A stretch of 31,954 bases of DNA from CAYFUT01 sp964346395. GTDB lineage: Bacteria > Bacillota > Halanaerobiia > Halobacteroidales > Halobacteroidaceae. The position numbers and the translations under genes were made by a program. The DNA lies in NCBI GenBank assembly GCA_964346395.1, contig CAYFUT010000028.1, positions 1-31,954 on the forward strand, given 5' to 3'. How positions within the stretch are numbered: position 1 is the first letter of the stretch; every line of letters starts with the position of its first letter. The notes beneath the pieces were generated by a model. It searched no databases. It saw nothing but the letters and a program-made list of their open reading frames with translations, and had not been told where the DNA came from. This document shows, one piece after another, positions 21,215 through 31,153 of this stretch.

Positions 21215-23113
21215 ATGAGCGAAACTTATAATGCGGATCAGATTCAAGTATTAGAAGGATTGGAAGCTGTTCGTAAGCGACCCGGAATGTATATTGGAAG
21301 CACAGAAGCCAAAGGATTACACCATTTGATTTACGAGGTAGTAGATAATAGCATAGACGAAGTATTGGCTGATTATTGTGATGAAATTAACATAATTTTG
21401 AAAGAAGATAATTCAGTAACTGTCATTGATAACGGTCGGGGAATTCCAGTAGCATCTCATGCTAAGAAGAATCGGCCGGCAGTAGAAGTAGTGATGACTG
21501 TCTTACATGCAGGTGGAAAGTTTGAAGGTGAAGGTTATAAGGTCTCTGGTGGCCTACATGGAGTAGGAGTTTCAGTAGTTAATGCTTTATCAGAATGGTT
21601 AGAAGTAGAAATTAAACGTAATGGTAAAGTTTACTATCAATCTTATGAACGGGGAATTCCTCAACAAGATTTACAAGTAATCGGCAAAACTGAAACAACA
21701 GGCACAAAAATTACCTTTAAACCTGATGACGAAATTTTTGAAAATCTCGACTATAATTATGAGACTTTATCCCAACGATTTAAAGAACTTGCTTATTTAA
21801 ACCGGGGAGCTAAAATTGAAATTATTGACCGGCGAGAAGAAGAAAAAGCTGATCAGTTTCAATATGAAGGTGGTATTGTTTCTTTCATTGAAGAAATCAA
21901 CCAGCATCATGACCCGCTACACAAAGAGGTTATCTACTTTGAAGATAAAGTAGAAGATACAGAAGTAGAGATTGCTATTCAATATAATAGCGACTATGTA
22001 GAAAAAATATTTACTTTTGCTAATAATATAAATACCCATGAAGGCGGAACTCATTTAAGTGGTTTTAAATCTGCTTTAACCAGAACAATAAATAATTATG
22101 CCCGCCAGCAAGGTATGTTAAAAGAAAGTGATGATAATTTATCGGGGGAAGACATTAGAGAAGGAATTGTAGCTATCATCAATGTCCGCTTAACTGATCC
22201 CCAATTTGAAGGACAGACGAAAACTAAGTTAGGAAATAGTGAAATTAGAGGTATTATTGATTCTATTGTATCCCAAAAATTAGCTACTTTACTGCGGGAA
22301 AATCCTAACTTAGGTAAGAAAATTGTAAGGAAAGCTATTGCTGCTGCTCAAGCACGAGAAGCTGCCCAAAAAGCAAGGGAATTAACTAAGCGGAAGTCGG
22401 CTTTATCTACGACTGCTTTACCTGGTAAGTTAGCTGACTGTTCTTCTCGGGATCCAGAAAAAAGTGAGCTATATATCGTTGAGGGGGATTCAGCCGGAGG
22501 TTCAGCTAAGCAGGGTCGAGATCGAGAGTTTCAAGCTATTTTACCTTTAAAAGGTAAAATTTTAAATGTTGAAAAATCAAGATTAGATCGAATTCTAAAT
22601 AACAAAGAAATTAGATCCTTAATTACAGCTTTAGGAACTGGCATAGCAGATGAATTTGATATGAGTGAAGCGCGGTATAAAAAGGTAATTATTATGACCG
22701 ATGCAGATGTTGATGGAGCTCACATAAGAACTCTGTTATTAACTTTTTTCTATCGCTATATGCGTCCGTTATTAGAAGAGGGATTAGTTTATATTGCACA
22801 ACCACCATTATATAAAATTACAAAAGGTAGAAAAGAACAGTACGTTTATAAGGATCAGGAAAAAGAAGCATTATTAGATGAAATGGGTACCAGAGGAGTT
22901 TCTCTTCAACGCTATAAGGGATTAGGCGAGATGAATCCTAAACAACTCTGGAAGACAACGATGGATCCGCAAAATAGAACTTTACTGCAGGTTCAGATTA
23001 GTGACGCAGTAGTAGCTGATGATATTTTTACTAAGTTAATGGGAGATAAAGTACAGCCTAGACGTGAATTTATTCAGCAGCATGCGAATGAAGTTCAGAA
23101 TTTAGATGTGTAA
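21215..23113 (+). CDS. gyrB: DNA gyrase subunit B
   Basis: A 632-aa GyrB. The GHKL ATPase domain has the catalytic Glu at E41 (YEVVDNSIDE), DNGRGIP (72-78) and GGLHGVGVS (112-120). The TOPRIM domain has EGDSAGGSA near residue 420, PLKGKILNVEKSR and MTDADVDGAHI. The C-terminal GyrA-binding tail contains QRYKGLGEMNP. The gyrase assignment over ParE rests on length and on adjacency to gyrA beside oriC. GGAGG precedes the start. The gyrA ribosome site begins one base after the stop. Confidence 0.97.
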   Translation: MSETYNADQIQVLEGLEAVRKRPGMYIGSTEAKGLHHLIYEVVDNSIDEVLADYCDEINIILKEDNSVTVIDNGRGIPVASHAKKNRPAVEVVMTVLHAGGKFEGEGYKVSGGLHGVGVSVVNALSEWLEVEIKRNGKVYYQSYERGIPQQDLQVIGKTETTGTKITFKPDDEIFENLDYNYETLSQRFKELAYLNRGAKIEIIDRREEEKADQFQYEGGIVSFIEEINQHHDPLHKEVIYFEDKVEDTEVEIAIQYNSDYVEKIFTFANNINTHEGGTHLSGFKSALTRTINNYARQQGMLKESDDNLSGEDIREGIVAIINVRLTDPQFEGQTKTKLGNSEIRGIIDSIVSQKLATLLRENPNLGKKIVRKAIAAAQAREAAQKARELTKRKSALSTTALPGKLADCSSRDPEKSELYIVEGDSAGGSAKQGRDREFQAILPLKGKILNVEKSRLDRILNNKEIRSLITALGTGIADEFDMSEARYKKVIIMTDADVDGAHIRTLLLTFFYRYMRPLLEEGLVYIAQPPLYKITKGRKEQYVYKDQEKEALLDEMGTRGVSLQRYKGLGEMNPKQLWKTTMDPQNRTLLQVQISDAVVADDIFTKLMGDKVQPRREFIQQHANEVQNLDV

Positions 23114-23129
23114 TGGGAGGTAGGTTACA

Positions 23130-25559
23130 ATCGATACGGAAGGGGAAAGTATTCAACAGGTAGATATTGAGGATGAAATGCAGGAGGCATATATTGATTA
23201 TGCCATGAGTGTAATTGTAGGGCGGGCTTTACCTGATGTAAGAGATGGTTTAAAGCCTGTTCACCGCCGAATATTATATGCAATGCATGATTTAGGTATG
23301 CGGCCGGATAAACCGCATAAGAAGTCAGCTCGTATTGTAGGAGAAGTGCTGGGGAAATACCACCCCCACGGAGACACAGCTGTTTATGATACAATGGTTC
23401 GGATGGCCCAAGATTTTTCTTACCGCTACCAACTCGTTGATGGTCACGGTAATTTTGGTTCTGTTGACGGTGATTCAGCTGCTGCTATGCGGTATACAGA
23501 GGCCAGGATGGCTCCAATTACTACTGAATTACTATCAGATATTAAGAAAGATACTGTTGATTTTAAAGATAATTTTGATGGTACTTTAGAAGAACCAAAA
23601 GTACTACCGGCGAGGTTACCTAATTTACTGATTAATGGAACTTCAGGAATTGCAGTTGGAATGAGTACTCAGATTCCATCTCATAATTTAAAGGAAGTAA
23701 TCGATGGAGTAATTAAAGTAATCGATAATCCTGATTTAGAACCAGTAGAATTAATGAAAACAATTAAAGGCCCTGATTTTCCTACGGGCGGTTTAATTAT
23801 GGGGCGGAAACCAATTAAAGATTATTTTGAAACTGGCCGCGGGAAAGTTAAAGTCAGAGCTCGGACGGAAACCAAAGAAATAGCAAGTAATAAGTATCAG
23901 ATTATCGTTACTGAGCTGCCCTATCAAGTTAATAAAGCTAAATTAGTAGAAAAAATAGCGGATTTAGTTCGTGAAGATAAGCTGGAAGGAATTGTTGATT
24001 TACGCGATGAATCTGATCGGCGCGGAATGCGGATAGTCATTGAATTAAAACGGGGAATCAATCCGCATGTTACTTTAAATAAACTTTACAAACGAACTAG
24101 ATTGCAGATTACTTTTGGAATTATTATGCTGGCTTTAGTAGATGGTGAACCGGAAGTTTTAACGATAAAAGAAGTTATAGAACATTATATTGACCATCAA
24201 AAAGAAGTAGTTACCAGACGAACAAAATATAATTTAGATAAAGCAGAAGCTCGAGCTCATATTCTGGAAGGATTCCGAATTGCTTTAGAGAATATTGATC
24301 GAGTAATAAAAATTGTTCGCGGTTCAGATGACCGTAAAACTGCCCAGAAAAAGTTAATTGCTGAATTTGATTTATCCCAAAAGCAGGCCAAGGCTATTTT
24401 AGATATGCGGTTACATAGGTTAACAGGTTTAGAACAAGATAAAATTGAAACGGAGTATGCAGAACTAGAAGAAAAAATTGAATATTATAATTCGATTTTA
24501 GCTAGTGAAGAAAAATTACTGGAAATTATAAAAGAAGAACTACAAGAATTACGCGAAAAATATAAAGATGAGCGCCGAACAGAGATTAGAGATGAAGAAA
24601 TCAACTTAGCTTTAGAAGATTTAATAGAAGAAGAAGAAGTTATTATTTCAGTGACTGAAGATGAATATATTAAACGAATGCCAGTTGATACTTACCGTAA
24701 TCAACATCGGGGCGGTAAAGGAATAATTGCGATGAAGACTAAGGCGGAAGATCAAGTAGATAAAGTGCTGGCCACTTCTACCCATAATTACTTGTTATTT
24801 TTTACTGATCGGGGAAATATGTACTGGTTAAAAGGCTATCAAATTCCGGAAGCTAGGCGGCAGGCAAAAGGAGTTCCTATTATTAATTTATTAGAGTTAG
24901 AAAAAGATGAATCAATTACTGATATTCAGCCGATAAATGAGTTCTCCGACAATAAATATTTATTTATGGCTACAAAACAAGGAATAGTAAAGAAAACCGA
25001 ATTGACCCAATTTGCTACTAATTATTCAAAGTTGATAGCAGTTGATTTAAAAGAAGGGGATCAATTAATAGATGCTGTAGTAACTAATGGAGAACAAGAA
25101 GTTATTCTGGGTACTAAAAATGGGTTAGCGATTAAATTTTCAGAGACAGATGTGCGGCCGATGGGGCGTACAGCTCAGGGAGTAATTGGAATCGGCTTAG
25201 ATGCAGATGATGAAGTAGTAGGAATAGAAGCTGCTAAGTCGAATCGAGATTTATTAGTAATTACGGAACAAGGCTATGGTAAGCGGACGCCAATTAAAGA
25301 ATATAGAAAACAAATTAGAGGCGGGAAAGGATTAATTACGTTAAAGCAGACTGAAACTAATGGTAAAGTAGTTACTTTAGAGGTGGTTGGCGAAGAAGAT
25401 GAGTTGGTTTTAATTACTCGTCAGGGTAGGTTGTTAAGAACTTCTGTAAGAGAAATTTCAGTTACCGGACGTAATACACAAGGGGTAATGGTTATGCGGC
25501 TTAATAACCAAGACCAAGTAGTAAGTGCTACCCGATTACTTGCTAACCAAGAAGTTTAG
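23130..25559 (+). CDS. gyrA: DNA gyrase subunit A, apparent non-canonical start
   Basis: A GyrA that cuts and rejoins DNA through the active-site Tyr in AAMRYTEARM. Visible features are YAMSVIVGRALPDVRDGLKPVHRR, the quinolone-determining loop HPHGDTAVYDTMVRMAQDF, a coiled-coil tower, and a C-terminal beta-pinwheel with the GyrA box QHRGGKG. The first ordinary start is the ATG at 23178. That would remove the conserved VDIEDEM lead-in and put the Tyr at 106 rather than about 122. The frame continues upstream without a stop for 16 codons to an ATC at 23130. This ATC lies 9 nt after GGGAGG (23115-23120) and restores normal numbering. No ATG, GTG or TTG lies between. I therefore place the start at 23130, with moderate confidence (809 aa). 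Confidence 0.93.
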   Translation: MDTEGESIQQVDIEDEMQEAYIDYAMSVIVGRALPDVRDGLKPVHRRILYAMHDLGMRPDKPHKKSARIVGEVLGKYHPHGDTAVYDTMVRMAQDFSYRYQLVDGHGNFGSVDGDSAAAMRYTEARMAPITTELLSDIKKDTVDFKDNFDGTLEEPKVLPARLPNLLINGTSGIAVGMSTQIPSHNLKEVIDGVIKVIDNPDLEPVELMKTIKGPDFPTGGLIMGRKPIKDYFETGRGKVKVRARTETKEIASNKYQIIVTELPYQVNKAKLVEKIADLVREDKLEGIVDLRDESDRRGMRIVIELKRGINPHVTLNKLYKRTRLQITFGIIMLALVDGEPEVLTIKEVIEHYIDHQKEVVTRRTKYNLDKAEARAHILEGFRIALENIDRVIKIVRGSDDRKTAQKKLIAEFDLSQKQAKAILDMRLHRLTGLEQDKIETEYAELEEKIEYYNSILASEEKLLEIIKEELQELREKYKDERRTEIRDEEINLALEDLIEEEEVIISVTEDEYIKRMPVDTYRNQHRGGKGIIAMKTKAEDQVDKVLATSTHNYLLFFTDRGNMYWLKGYQIPEARRQAKGVPIINLLELEKDESITDIQPINEFSDNKYLFMATKQGIVKKTELTQFATNYSKLIAVDLKEGDQLIDAVVTNGEQEVILGTKNGLAIKFSETDVRPMGRTAQGVIGIGLDADDEVVGIEAAKSNRDLLVITEQGYGKRTPIKEYRKQIRGGKGLITLKQTETNGKVVTLEVVGEEDELVLITRQGRLLRTSVREISVTGRNTQGVMVMRLNNQDQVVSATRLLANQEV

Positions 25560-25607
25560 AAATTTAAAGAAGTAAATCATTATGACCATTGGTTGCAATA
25601 GTTGCTT

Positions 25608-25631
25608 AACCTCAATCTCAACCTCAAGCTT
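25608..25631. repeat. Hexamer tandem repeat AAxCTC ending in AAGCTT
   Basis: Four hexamers in register, AACCTC, AATCTC, AACCTC and AAGCTT, lie between gyrA and sppA. They are related to the array at 13673-13696 on the other strand. Confidence 0.6.
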
Positions 25632-25725
25632 AATATTGCTAATGCTCCACTTTAAATTACTAAAATTTGGTTTAAGTTAACGCTTATGAGAAGTAAATTA
25701 TATTTTAAAGCAGGATATAGTGCTT

Positions 25726-25731
25726 TATAAT
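25726..25731 (+). promoter_or_regulatory. Possible -10 element for sppA
   Basis: A TATAAT lies about 50 nt before the sppA start. No convincing -35 hexamer is seen 16-18 nt upstream, so the call is tentative. Confidence 0.35.
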
Positions 25732-25778
25732 GGTCTTTAAGGTTAGGAGAGAAGAGTTATAATTGTGGGGGTATCATA

Positions 25779-26786
25779 ATGGAGTTGAGTGCTAAAAAAG
25801 TTGGTTTAGTATTATTGATAGTGGTTATAATTGGGATAGTAAGCCTGGGAATTTTAGGGATTACTGCTGCGGGAAATTTACTGACGAAAAAAAGTTCTCC
25901 GCAAGGAGATATAGCTGTTATTAACATTAACGGTCCGATTGTAAGCGGAGGAGGAGGAGCTTCGCCCTGGCAGCCGAGTTATGCAAGTGCAAAAGAAATA
26001 ATGGATTATATCAATCAGGCCCGGGAAGATCAAGGTATTAAAGCTATTTTACTGCGGGTTAATAGTCCGGGCGGAAGTTCAGCTGCTTCAGATGCTATTT
26101 ATCAGGAATTAAAAAAGTTCAAGCAGACCGGGCGGCCGATTGTTGTTTCTATGGGGAGTACAGCTGCTTCGGGGGGCTATTATGTTTCTTGTTTAGCTGA
26201 TGAAATTTATGCTAATCCAGCTACTATTACCGGCAGTATCGGAGTGATTATGCAGTTTCAAAATCTAGAAGGTCTGTATGATAAGTTAGGTATTCAGCAT
26301 GTAACTTTAAAAAGCGGTAAGTATAAGGATATAGGTAGTCCTACTAGAGAAATGACCAAGCAGGAGAAACAAATAATGGAGAAAATGGTCAGCGATGTAT
26401 ATGATAGATTTGTAGCAGTAATTACTGAAGGTAGAAATTTAAAAGAAAGTAAAGTGAGAGAACTGGCTGATGGTAGAATTTATAATGGAGCCCAAGCTAA
26501 AGAGTTAAATTTGATTGATCACTTAGGAACTTATTATGATGCAGTAAAAGCAGCTGCTGAATTAGCCGGGATAAAAGGAGAACCGGAAGTTATTCAGTAC
26601 GGGCAGCCTTCTCCAATAGAGAAGTTATTAGGCACAGTTAATGATTTAGTAATTAAAGTATTAGGAGGTTCTCGCGGACATTCAGTTAATTTGCAGGCGG
26701 ATAAATTAGAAGGGCCGAAGTCTGATTTTCTTTATTATCAGCTGTTGCGCGACGGCAAATATAGGGATCTTAAGTTACGGTATTAA
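25779..26786 (+). CDS. sppA: Signal peptide peptidase SppA (S49 family)
   Basis: A 335-aa membrane-bound serine protease that clears leftover signal peptides. An N-terminal transmembrane helix lies at about 8-30. The S49 domain shows VNSPGGS (94-100), a catalytic Ser at S131 in STAASGGYY, GSIGVI, and a catalytic Lys at K183 in SGKYKDIGSP. The 52-residue Ser-Lys spacing equals that of Bacillus SppA (S147/K199). It is the short, single-repeat form. TGTGGGGGT upstream is a modest ribosome site. It appears monocistronic, with 219 nt before it and 222 nt between it and the aminotransferase gene. Confidence 0.95.
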   Translation: MELSAKKVGLVLLIVVIIGIVSLGILGITAAGNLLTKKSSPQGDIAVININGPIVSGGGGASPWQPSYASAKEIMDYINQAREDQGIKAILLRVNSPGGSSAASDAIYQELKKFKQTGRPIVVSMGSTAASGGYYVSCLADEIYANPATITGSIGVIMQFQNLEGLYDKLGIQHVTLKSGKYKDIGSPTREMTKQEKQIMEKMVSDVYDRFVAVITEGRNLKESKVRELADGRIYNGAQAKELNLIDHLGTYYDAVKAAAELAGIKGEPEVIQYGQPSPIEKLLGTVNDLVIKVLGGSRGHSVNLQADKLEGPKSDFLYYQLLRDGKYRDLKLRY

Positions 26787-26906
26787 ATCATACGCGTTAA
26801 CTTCTTAATGTATATTTTTCTAATAACAATTAATGCCTTTAAAGTATCTGGAAGTAAAAGATTATATGACTTTGATTTATAATTGTCAATTGATAGTCTG
26901 CTGGTC

Positions 26907-26935
26907 TTGCGTTTTCAAGGGAAGTATTATATAAT
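26907..26935 (+). promoter_or_regulatory. Promoter of the aminotransferase-serA-serS block
   Basis: TTGCGT (26907-26912) and a perfect TATAAT (26930-26935) are separated by 17 nt, followed by a purine-rich leader of about 65 nt. No T-box or terminator is seen in this leader. Confidence 0.7.
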
Positions 26936-27008
26936 GCAACCAACTAATTAGAAGTGTGCTTATACATAGAGCTAAGAGTATAAGAGAAGAGAGAAGGGAG
27001 TGGTATTC

Positions 27009-28184
27009 ATGAAAGAAAAGAGAACTTTAATGTTACCCGGGCCAACTCCTGTGCCGGAAAATGCCCGCCAGGCGGGAGCACAGCCGATGATTGGCCATCG
27101 GGAGGAAGCATGTGATGAATTGATTGAGGAAGTTACTGAGGGGCTTAAATACGTTTTTCAGACTGACAATGATGTGCTGGTGCTTACTTGTTCAGGTACT
27201 GGGGGACTAGAGGCTTCAATTGCTAATACTTTATCCGAGGGCGATAAAGTATTATCGTTATGTACTGGTGCTTTTGGTGAACGCTATGCTAAGATTGCAG
27301 AGAGATATGGTGTAGATGTAGAACGGATGAACTTTACCTGGGGGGAAGATGTAGATGTAGAACAGGTAAAAGAGAGGTTGGCCCAGGATGAAGAGCAGGA
27401 AATTAAGGCTATTTTAATGACTCATAATGAAACTTCCACGGGAGTAGTTAATAATCCGGCTCCCATTGGAGAATTAGCTAAAGAACATGGAGCCTTATTG
27501 TTGGTAGATGCAGTTAGTTCTCTTGGGGGTATTGAACTTAAAACTGATAAATGGGGGGCAGATGTAGTAGTTACTTCCTCGCAAAAAGCTTTAATGACTC
27601 CGCCGGGTCTCTGTTTAGTAAGTGTTAGCGAACAGGCTCTGGCTGCTGGAGAGGATTCTGATTTACCTAAATTTTACTGGAGCTTTAAGCGCGCTAAAGA
27701 TAGATTTGATCGTGATAGTCAAACTCCTTCTACCCCGGCAATTTCGGTTCTATATGTACTGAGAGAGGTTTTACGGGAGATTAAGGATGAAGGATTAGAA
27801 AATGTATTTAACCGGCATACAACTGTCACTACTGCTATTCGCAAAGCAGTTAGAACTATGGGGATGGAACTTTTAGTGGCTGATGAAATTGCTTCTTCCA
27901 CTGTGACAGCTATTAAATTACCAGATAATGTAGAATACAGTACTTTAAAACAGCGGTTAAAGGAAGAACATAATGTATATATTACAGGTAGTAAAGGAAA
28001 ATTAAAAGGGGACTATTTCCGGATTGGACATTTAGGAAATGTAAGCCGAACTGATGTAATGTCTACTATTTCGGCTTTAGAACTAGTACTTAAGGATGAA
28101 GGAGCAGATATAGAGCTGGGAACTGGTTTACAAGCAGTTCAACAAGTATTTGAGGAGGCAAAAAAGAATGAAAGTATTAGTTAG
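27009..28184 (+). CDS. Class V aminotransferase, probable serine-pathway transaminase
   Basis: A 391-aa PLP enzyme of the alanine-glyoxylate/serine-pyruvate aminotransferase group. It starts with the typical MLPGPTPVPE segment. D167 (DAVSSLGG) is placed to contact the pyridine nitrogen, and K193 in SSQKALMTPPG should hold PLP. The frame is open to a GTG at 27000, but that GTG shares bases with the GAAGGGAG site; the ATG at 27009 lies 8 nt after it. The gene overlaps serA by 17 nt. No separate serC is visible, so it probably makes phosphoserine from phosphohydroxypyruvate. A serine-glyoxylate or serine-pyruvate role remains possible. Confidence 0.88.
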   Translation: MKEKRTLMLPGPTPVPENARQAGAQPMIGHREEACDELIEEVTEGLKYVFQTDNDVLVLTCSGTGGLEASIANTLSEGDKVLSLCTGAFGERYAKIAERYGVDVERMNFTWGEDVDVEQVKERLAQDEEQEIKAILMTHNETSTGVVNNPAPIGELAKEHGALLLVDAVSSLGGIELKTDKWGADVVVTSSQKALMTPPGLCLVSVSEQALAAGEDSDLPKFYWSFKRAKDRFDRDSQTPSTPAISVLYVLREVLREIKDEGLENVFNRHTTVTTAIRKAVRTMGMELLVADEIASSTVTAIKLPDNVEYSTLKQRLKEEHNVYITGSKGKLKGDYFRIGHLGNVSRTDVMSTISALELVLKDEGADIELGTGLQAVQQVFEEAKKNESIS

Positions 28185-29751
28185 TGATCCGATTGCTAAA
28201 GCTGGTAGAGATTTGTTAGAGGAGAATGGAGTAGAAGTTACTTTTAATACTGAACTTTCTTATGAAGAATTATTAGATGAAATTGGTAAATATGATGGGA
28301 TTATGCTGCGCAGCATGACTCCGTTAAATGAAGAGGTTCTTAACCAAGCTGATAATTTAAAGGTAATTGCTCGAGCTGGTTCCGGGTATGATAATATTGA
28401 TATAGATGTTGCTTCTAAACAGGGGATTATAGTGTTAAATACCCCTGGGGAAAATACAGTTTCGGCAGCAGAACAGACAATGAATTTAATGTTAGCTATC
28501 TCCCGGAATACCGTGCCTGCTGATAGGTCAGTTAGAGCAGGAAAGTGGGAGCGAAATAAATATATAGGAGTAGAGTTAAATCAAAAAACTTTAGGAATTA
28601 TTGGTTTAGGTAGAGTCGGCGGTACAGTAGCTAAACGGGCGCAGGCGTTTAATATGGAAATAATAGCTAATGATCCGTATATTCCGGAAGAACGCGGAGA
28701 AAAGCTCGGGGTAGAATTAGTTAGTAAACAAGAAATATATGAACGGTCTGATTATATTACTATTCATACTCCGTTAACTGATGAAACGCATCATTTATTA
28801 ACTGAAGAAACATTTGCCCAGATGAAAGATGGGGTTAGAATTGTTAATGCAGCTCGCGGCGGCTGTGTTGATCGATTTGCTTTAGCGGAAGCACTTGAAT
28901 CAGAAAAGGTAGCTGCGGCTGGATTAGATGTTCATGAAGAAGAGCCGCCGGGAGAAGATTATAATTTATTTGAGTTTGACGAGCGAGTGACGGTTGCTCC
29001 TCACTTAGGTGGAACAACAGTGGCGGCTATGGATAATGTAGCTATTGAAGCTGCTAAGCAGGCATTAATGGTTTTAAATGAAGAAATGCCTAAAACACCG
29101 TTAAATATTCCTCGGTTACAGCCGGAAGAAATGGCAGAATTAGAACCATATATTGCTTTAGCTAAGAAATTAGGTGGGTTTTATTCTGGGTGGAATCAAG
29201 AACGAATTGAAAAGATTGAGGTAATTTATGAAGGTGAGATCACTGATTATGATTTAACCCCGGTAACTAAAAGTTTATTACAGGGCATGTTAGATCCAAT
29301 TTTAGATGAAACGGTTAATACAGTTAACGCAGAAGTAATTGCTGAAGAGCGAGGAATTAAAATTTCGGAAACAAAAACTTCCAGTAGTGAAGATTATTCC
29401 AGTTTAATTACAGTTAAAATTGAGAGCGAAGCTAGTAAAAAACAGTTAGCAGGTACTGTATTCCATAACCAGGAATTAAGAATAGTTGATGTTAATGGCT
29501 ATGAGGTAGATGTTAATCCGGAAGGAATAATGTTGGTCACTGAACATCAAGATCAGCCTGGGATTGTAGGAAAAGTAGGTACTATTTTAGGTGAAAATGA
29601 TGTTAATATCGGCAGTATGCATGTTGGGCGCCATCAAGCAGCTGGAGATGCTGTCATGGTACTTAATATTGATGAAGAATTAGGTGGGGAATTAGAAGAA
29701 AAGTTATTAGCTATAGAGGGAATACTGGATGTAAGTGTTTTAAGTTTGTAG
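28168..29751 (+). CDS. serA: D-3-phosphoglycerate dehydrogenase
   Basis: A 527-aa long-form SerA that oxidises 3-phosphoglycerate to 3-phosphohydroxypyruvate, the first step of serine synthesis. Domains in order: substrate-binding half, NAD-binding domain with GLGRVG (146-151), catalytic NAARGG region and APHLGG His, an intervening (allosteric substrate-binding) domain at about 320-450, and a C-terminal ACT domain at about 455-527. The ACT domain (LVTEHQDQPGIVGKVG) usually senses serine and suggests feedback inhibition. GAGGAGG selects the ATG at 28168 within the end of the aminotransferase gene; six extra upstream codons in frame are not needed. Confidence 0.96.
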   Translation: MKVLVSDPIAKAGRDLLEENGVEVTFNTELSYEELLDEIGKYDGIMLRSMTPLNEEVLNQADNLKVIARAGSGYDNIDIDVASKQGIIVLNTPGENTVSAAEQTMNLMLAISRNTVPADRSVRAGKWERNKYIGVELNQKTLGIIGLGRVGGTVAKRAQAFNMEIIANDPYIPEERGEKLGVELVSKQEIYERSDYITIHTPLTDETHHLLTEETFAQMKDGVRIVNAARGGCVDRFALAEALESEKVAAAGLDVHEEEPPGEDYNLFEFDERVTVAPHLGGTTVAAMDNVAIEAAKQALMVLNEEMPKTPLNIPRLQPEEMAELEPYIALAKKLGGFYSGWNQERIEKIEVIYEGEITDYDLTPVTKSLLQGMLDPILDETVNTVNAEVIAEERGIKISETKTSSSEDYSSLITVKIESEASKKQLAGTVFHNQELRIVDVNGYEVDVNPEGIMLVTEHQDQPGIVGKVGTILGENDVNIGSMHVGRHQAAGDAVMVLNIDEELGGELEEKLLAIEGILDVSVLSL

Positions 29752-29778
29752 TTTTTCTATAAAGGAGGATTAATTAGA

Positions 29779-31062
29779 ATGCTTGATTTATCGTTTGTAA
29801 GAAACAATTTAGAGTTAGTTAAGGAAATATTAGAGCAGAGAGGTACTGAAGCTCCTATTGATGAATTTGCCGAGGTAGATAAAAAAAGAAGAAAATTAAT
29901 TCAAGAAGTTGAAGAATTAAAACATAAACGGAATCAAGAGTCAGATAAGATAGGTAAGTTAAAACGCGAAGGAAAAGATGAAGAAGCAGAAAAAATAATA
30001 ACAGAAATGCAAGATGTTGCTGATAAAATCAAAGAATTAGACCAAGAAGTAAAGCATTATGAAGAGCGGTTAGAGGAAATAATGCTGCAGATTCCCAATA
30101 TTATTCATGAAGATGTACCTTTAGGGGAAGATGAAGCTGATAATCAATCAGTTCGTCAGTGGGGGGAGATACCGGAGTTTGATTTTTCTCCTCAACCCCA
30201 TTGGGATTTGGGAACGAAATTAGATATTCTTGATTTTGAGCGGGGAGCTAAAGTTTCCGGGTCCCGATTTACCTTTTTTAAGGGAGTAGGAGCTCGTCTA
30301 CAGCATGCTTTAATTCAGTTTATGCTGGATATTCATTTAGAAGAACACGGTTATGAGGAAATCTTTCCTCCCTATATGGTGCATCAAGACAGCATGCAGG
30401 GAACCGGTCAGTTACCTAAATTTGCCGAAGATGCCTTTAAGGTAGAAGATACTGACTATTACTTAATTCCTACTGCTGAAGTACCGGTGACGAATATGTA
30501 TCGAGATGAGATTCTAAGCCCGGAAGAACTTCCTATCCAGCATGTGGCTTATAGTGCCTGTTTTCGAGCTGAAGCAGGAGCTCATGGGCGAGATACTCGG
30601 GGCATCATCCGCCAGCACCAGTTTAATAAAGTAGAAATGGTAAGGTTCGTGAAACCGGATAATTCATATCAAGCATTAGAAGAGATAGTTAATAATGCAG
30701 AAACAGTTTTACAGCGGTTAGAATTGCCTTATCGAGTAATGAATATGTGTACAGGAGATTTAGGATTTACAGCAGCTAAAAAATATGATCTTGAAGTCTG
30801 GATGCCTAGTTATGATCGCTATCGGGAAGTATCTTCGTGCAGTAATTTTGAAGATTTTCAAGCGCGTCGAGCGGGCATTAGATATCGGCCAGAACCGGGA
30901 GCAAAAGCAAAATTTGTCCATACTTTAAATGGATCTGGGTTAGCAATTGGCCGGACAATAGCAGCTATTATGGAGAATTATCAAAATGAAGAGGGCAGTA
31001 TTACTGTTCCTGAGGCTTTACGACCATATTTAGGTGGCAAAGAAAAGATTAAAAGTGAGTAG
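29779..31062 (+). CDS. serS: Serine--tRNA ligase
   Basis: A 427-aa class II synthetase that charges tRNA-Ser. The N-terminal antiparallel coiled coil (about 30-100, rich in Lys/Glu), which grips the long variable arm of tRNA-Ser, precedes the catalytic domain. That domain has motif 2 FRAEAGAHGRDTRGIIRQHQF, EVSSCSNFEDFQARR, and motif 3 NGSGLAIGRTIAAIMENYQ. It is of the common bacterial type, not the rare methanogenic one. A 27-nt gap with AAAGGAGG separates it from serA, so it is likely co-transcribed. Three tRNA-Ser genes follow. Confidence 0.97.
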   Translation: MLDLSFVRNNLELVKEILEQRGTEAPIDEFAEVDKKRRKLIQEVEELKHKRNQESDKIGKLKREGKDEEAEKIITEMQDVADKIKELDQEVKHYEERLEEIMLQIPNIIHEDVPLGEDEADNQSVRQWGEIPEFDFSPQPHWDLGTKLDILDFERGAKVSGSRFTFFKGVGARLQHALIQFMLDIHLEEHGYEEIFPPYMVHQDSMQGTGQLPKFAEDAFKVEDTDYYLIPTAEVPVTNMYRDEILSPEELPIQHVAYSACFRAEAGAHGRDTRGIIRQHQFNKVEMVRFVKPDNSYQALEEIVNNAETVLQRLELPYRVMNMCTGDLGFTAAKKYDLEVWMPSYDRYREVSSCSNFEDFQARRAGIRYRPEPGAKAKFVHTLNGSGLAIGRTIAAIMENYQNEEGSITVPEALRPYLGGKEKIKSE

Positions 31063-31153
31063 GACAGGCAGGTCAACGACCCCACCCAAATTACAGATTT
31101 GGATAGAGTTTCCTTGCTTGCAAAACGATAAAAAAGAAATTACAGTTTTTTCG

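Noticed and set aside
23125..23394. Antisense frame opposite the start of gyrA
   Set aside because: A shadow of the conserved gyrA coding sequence with His/Gln/Pro-rich composition and no family features.
26936..27008. T-box or serine riboswitch before the aminotransferase gene
   Set aside because: The leader is only about 65 nt, purine-rich, without a TGGNACC element or a terminator.
31086..31102. CCAAAT/ATTTGG hairpin as serS terminator
   Set aside because: Only six AT-rich pairs and no U-run after it; the true end of the serS transcript is not clear.
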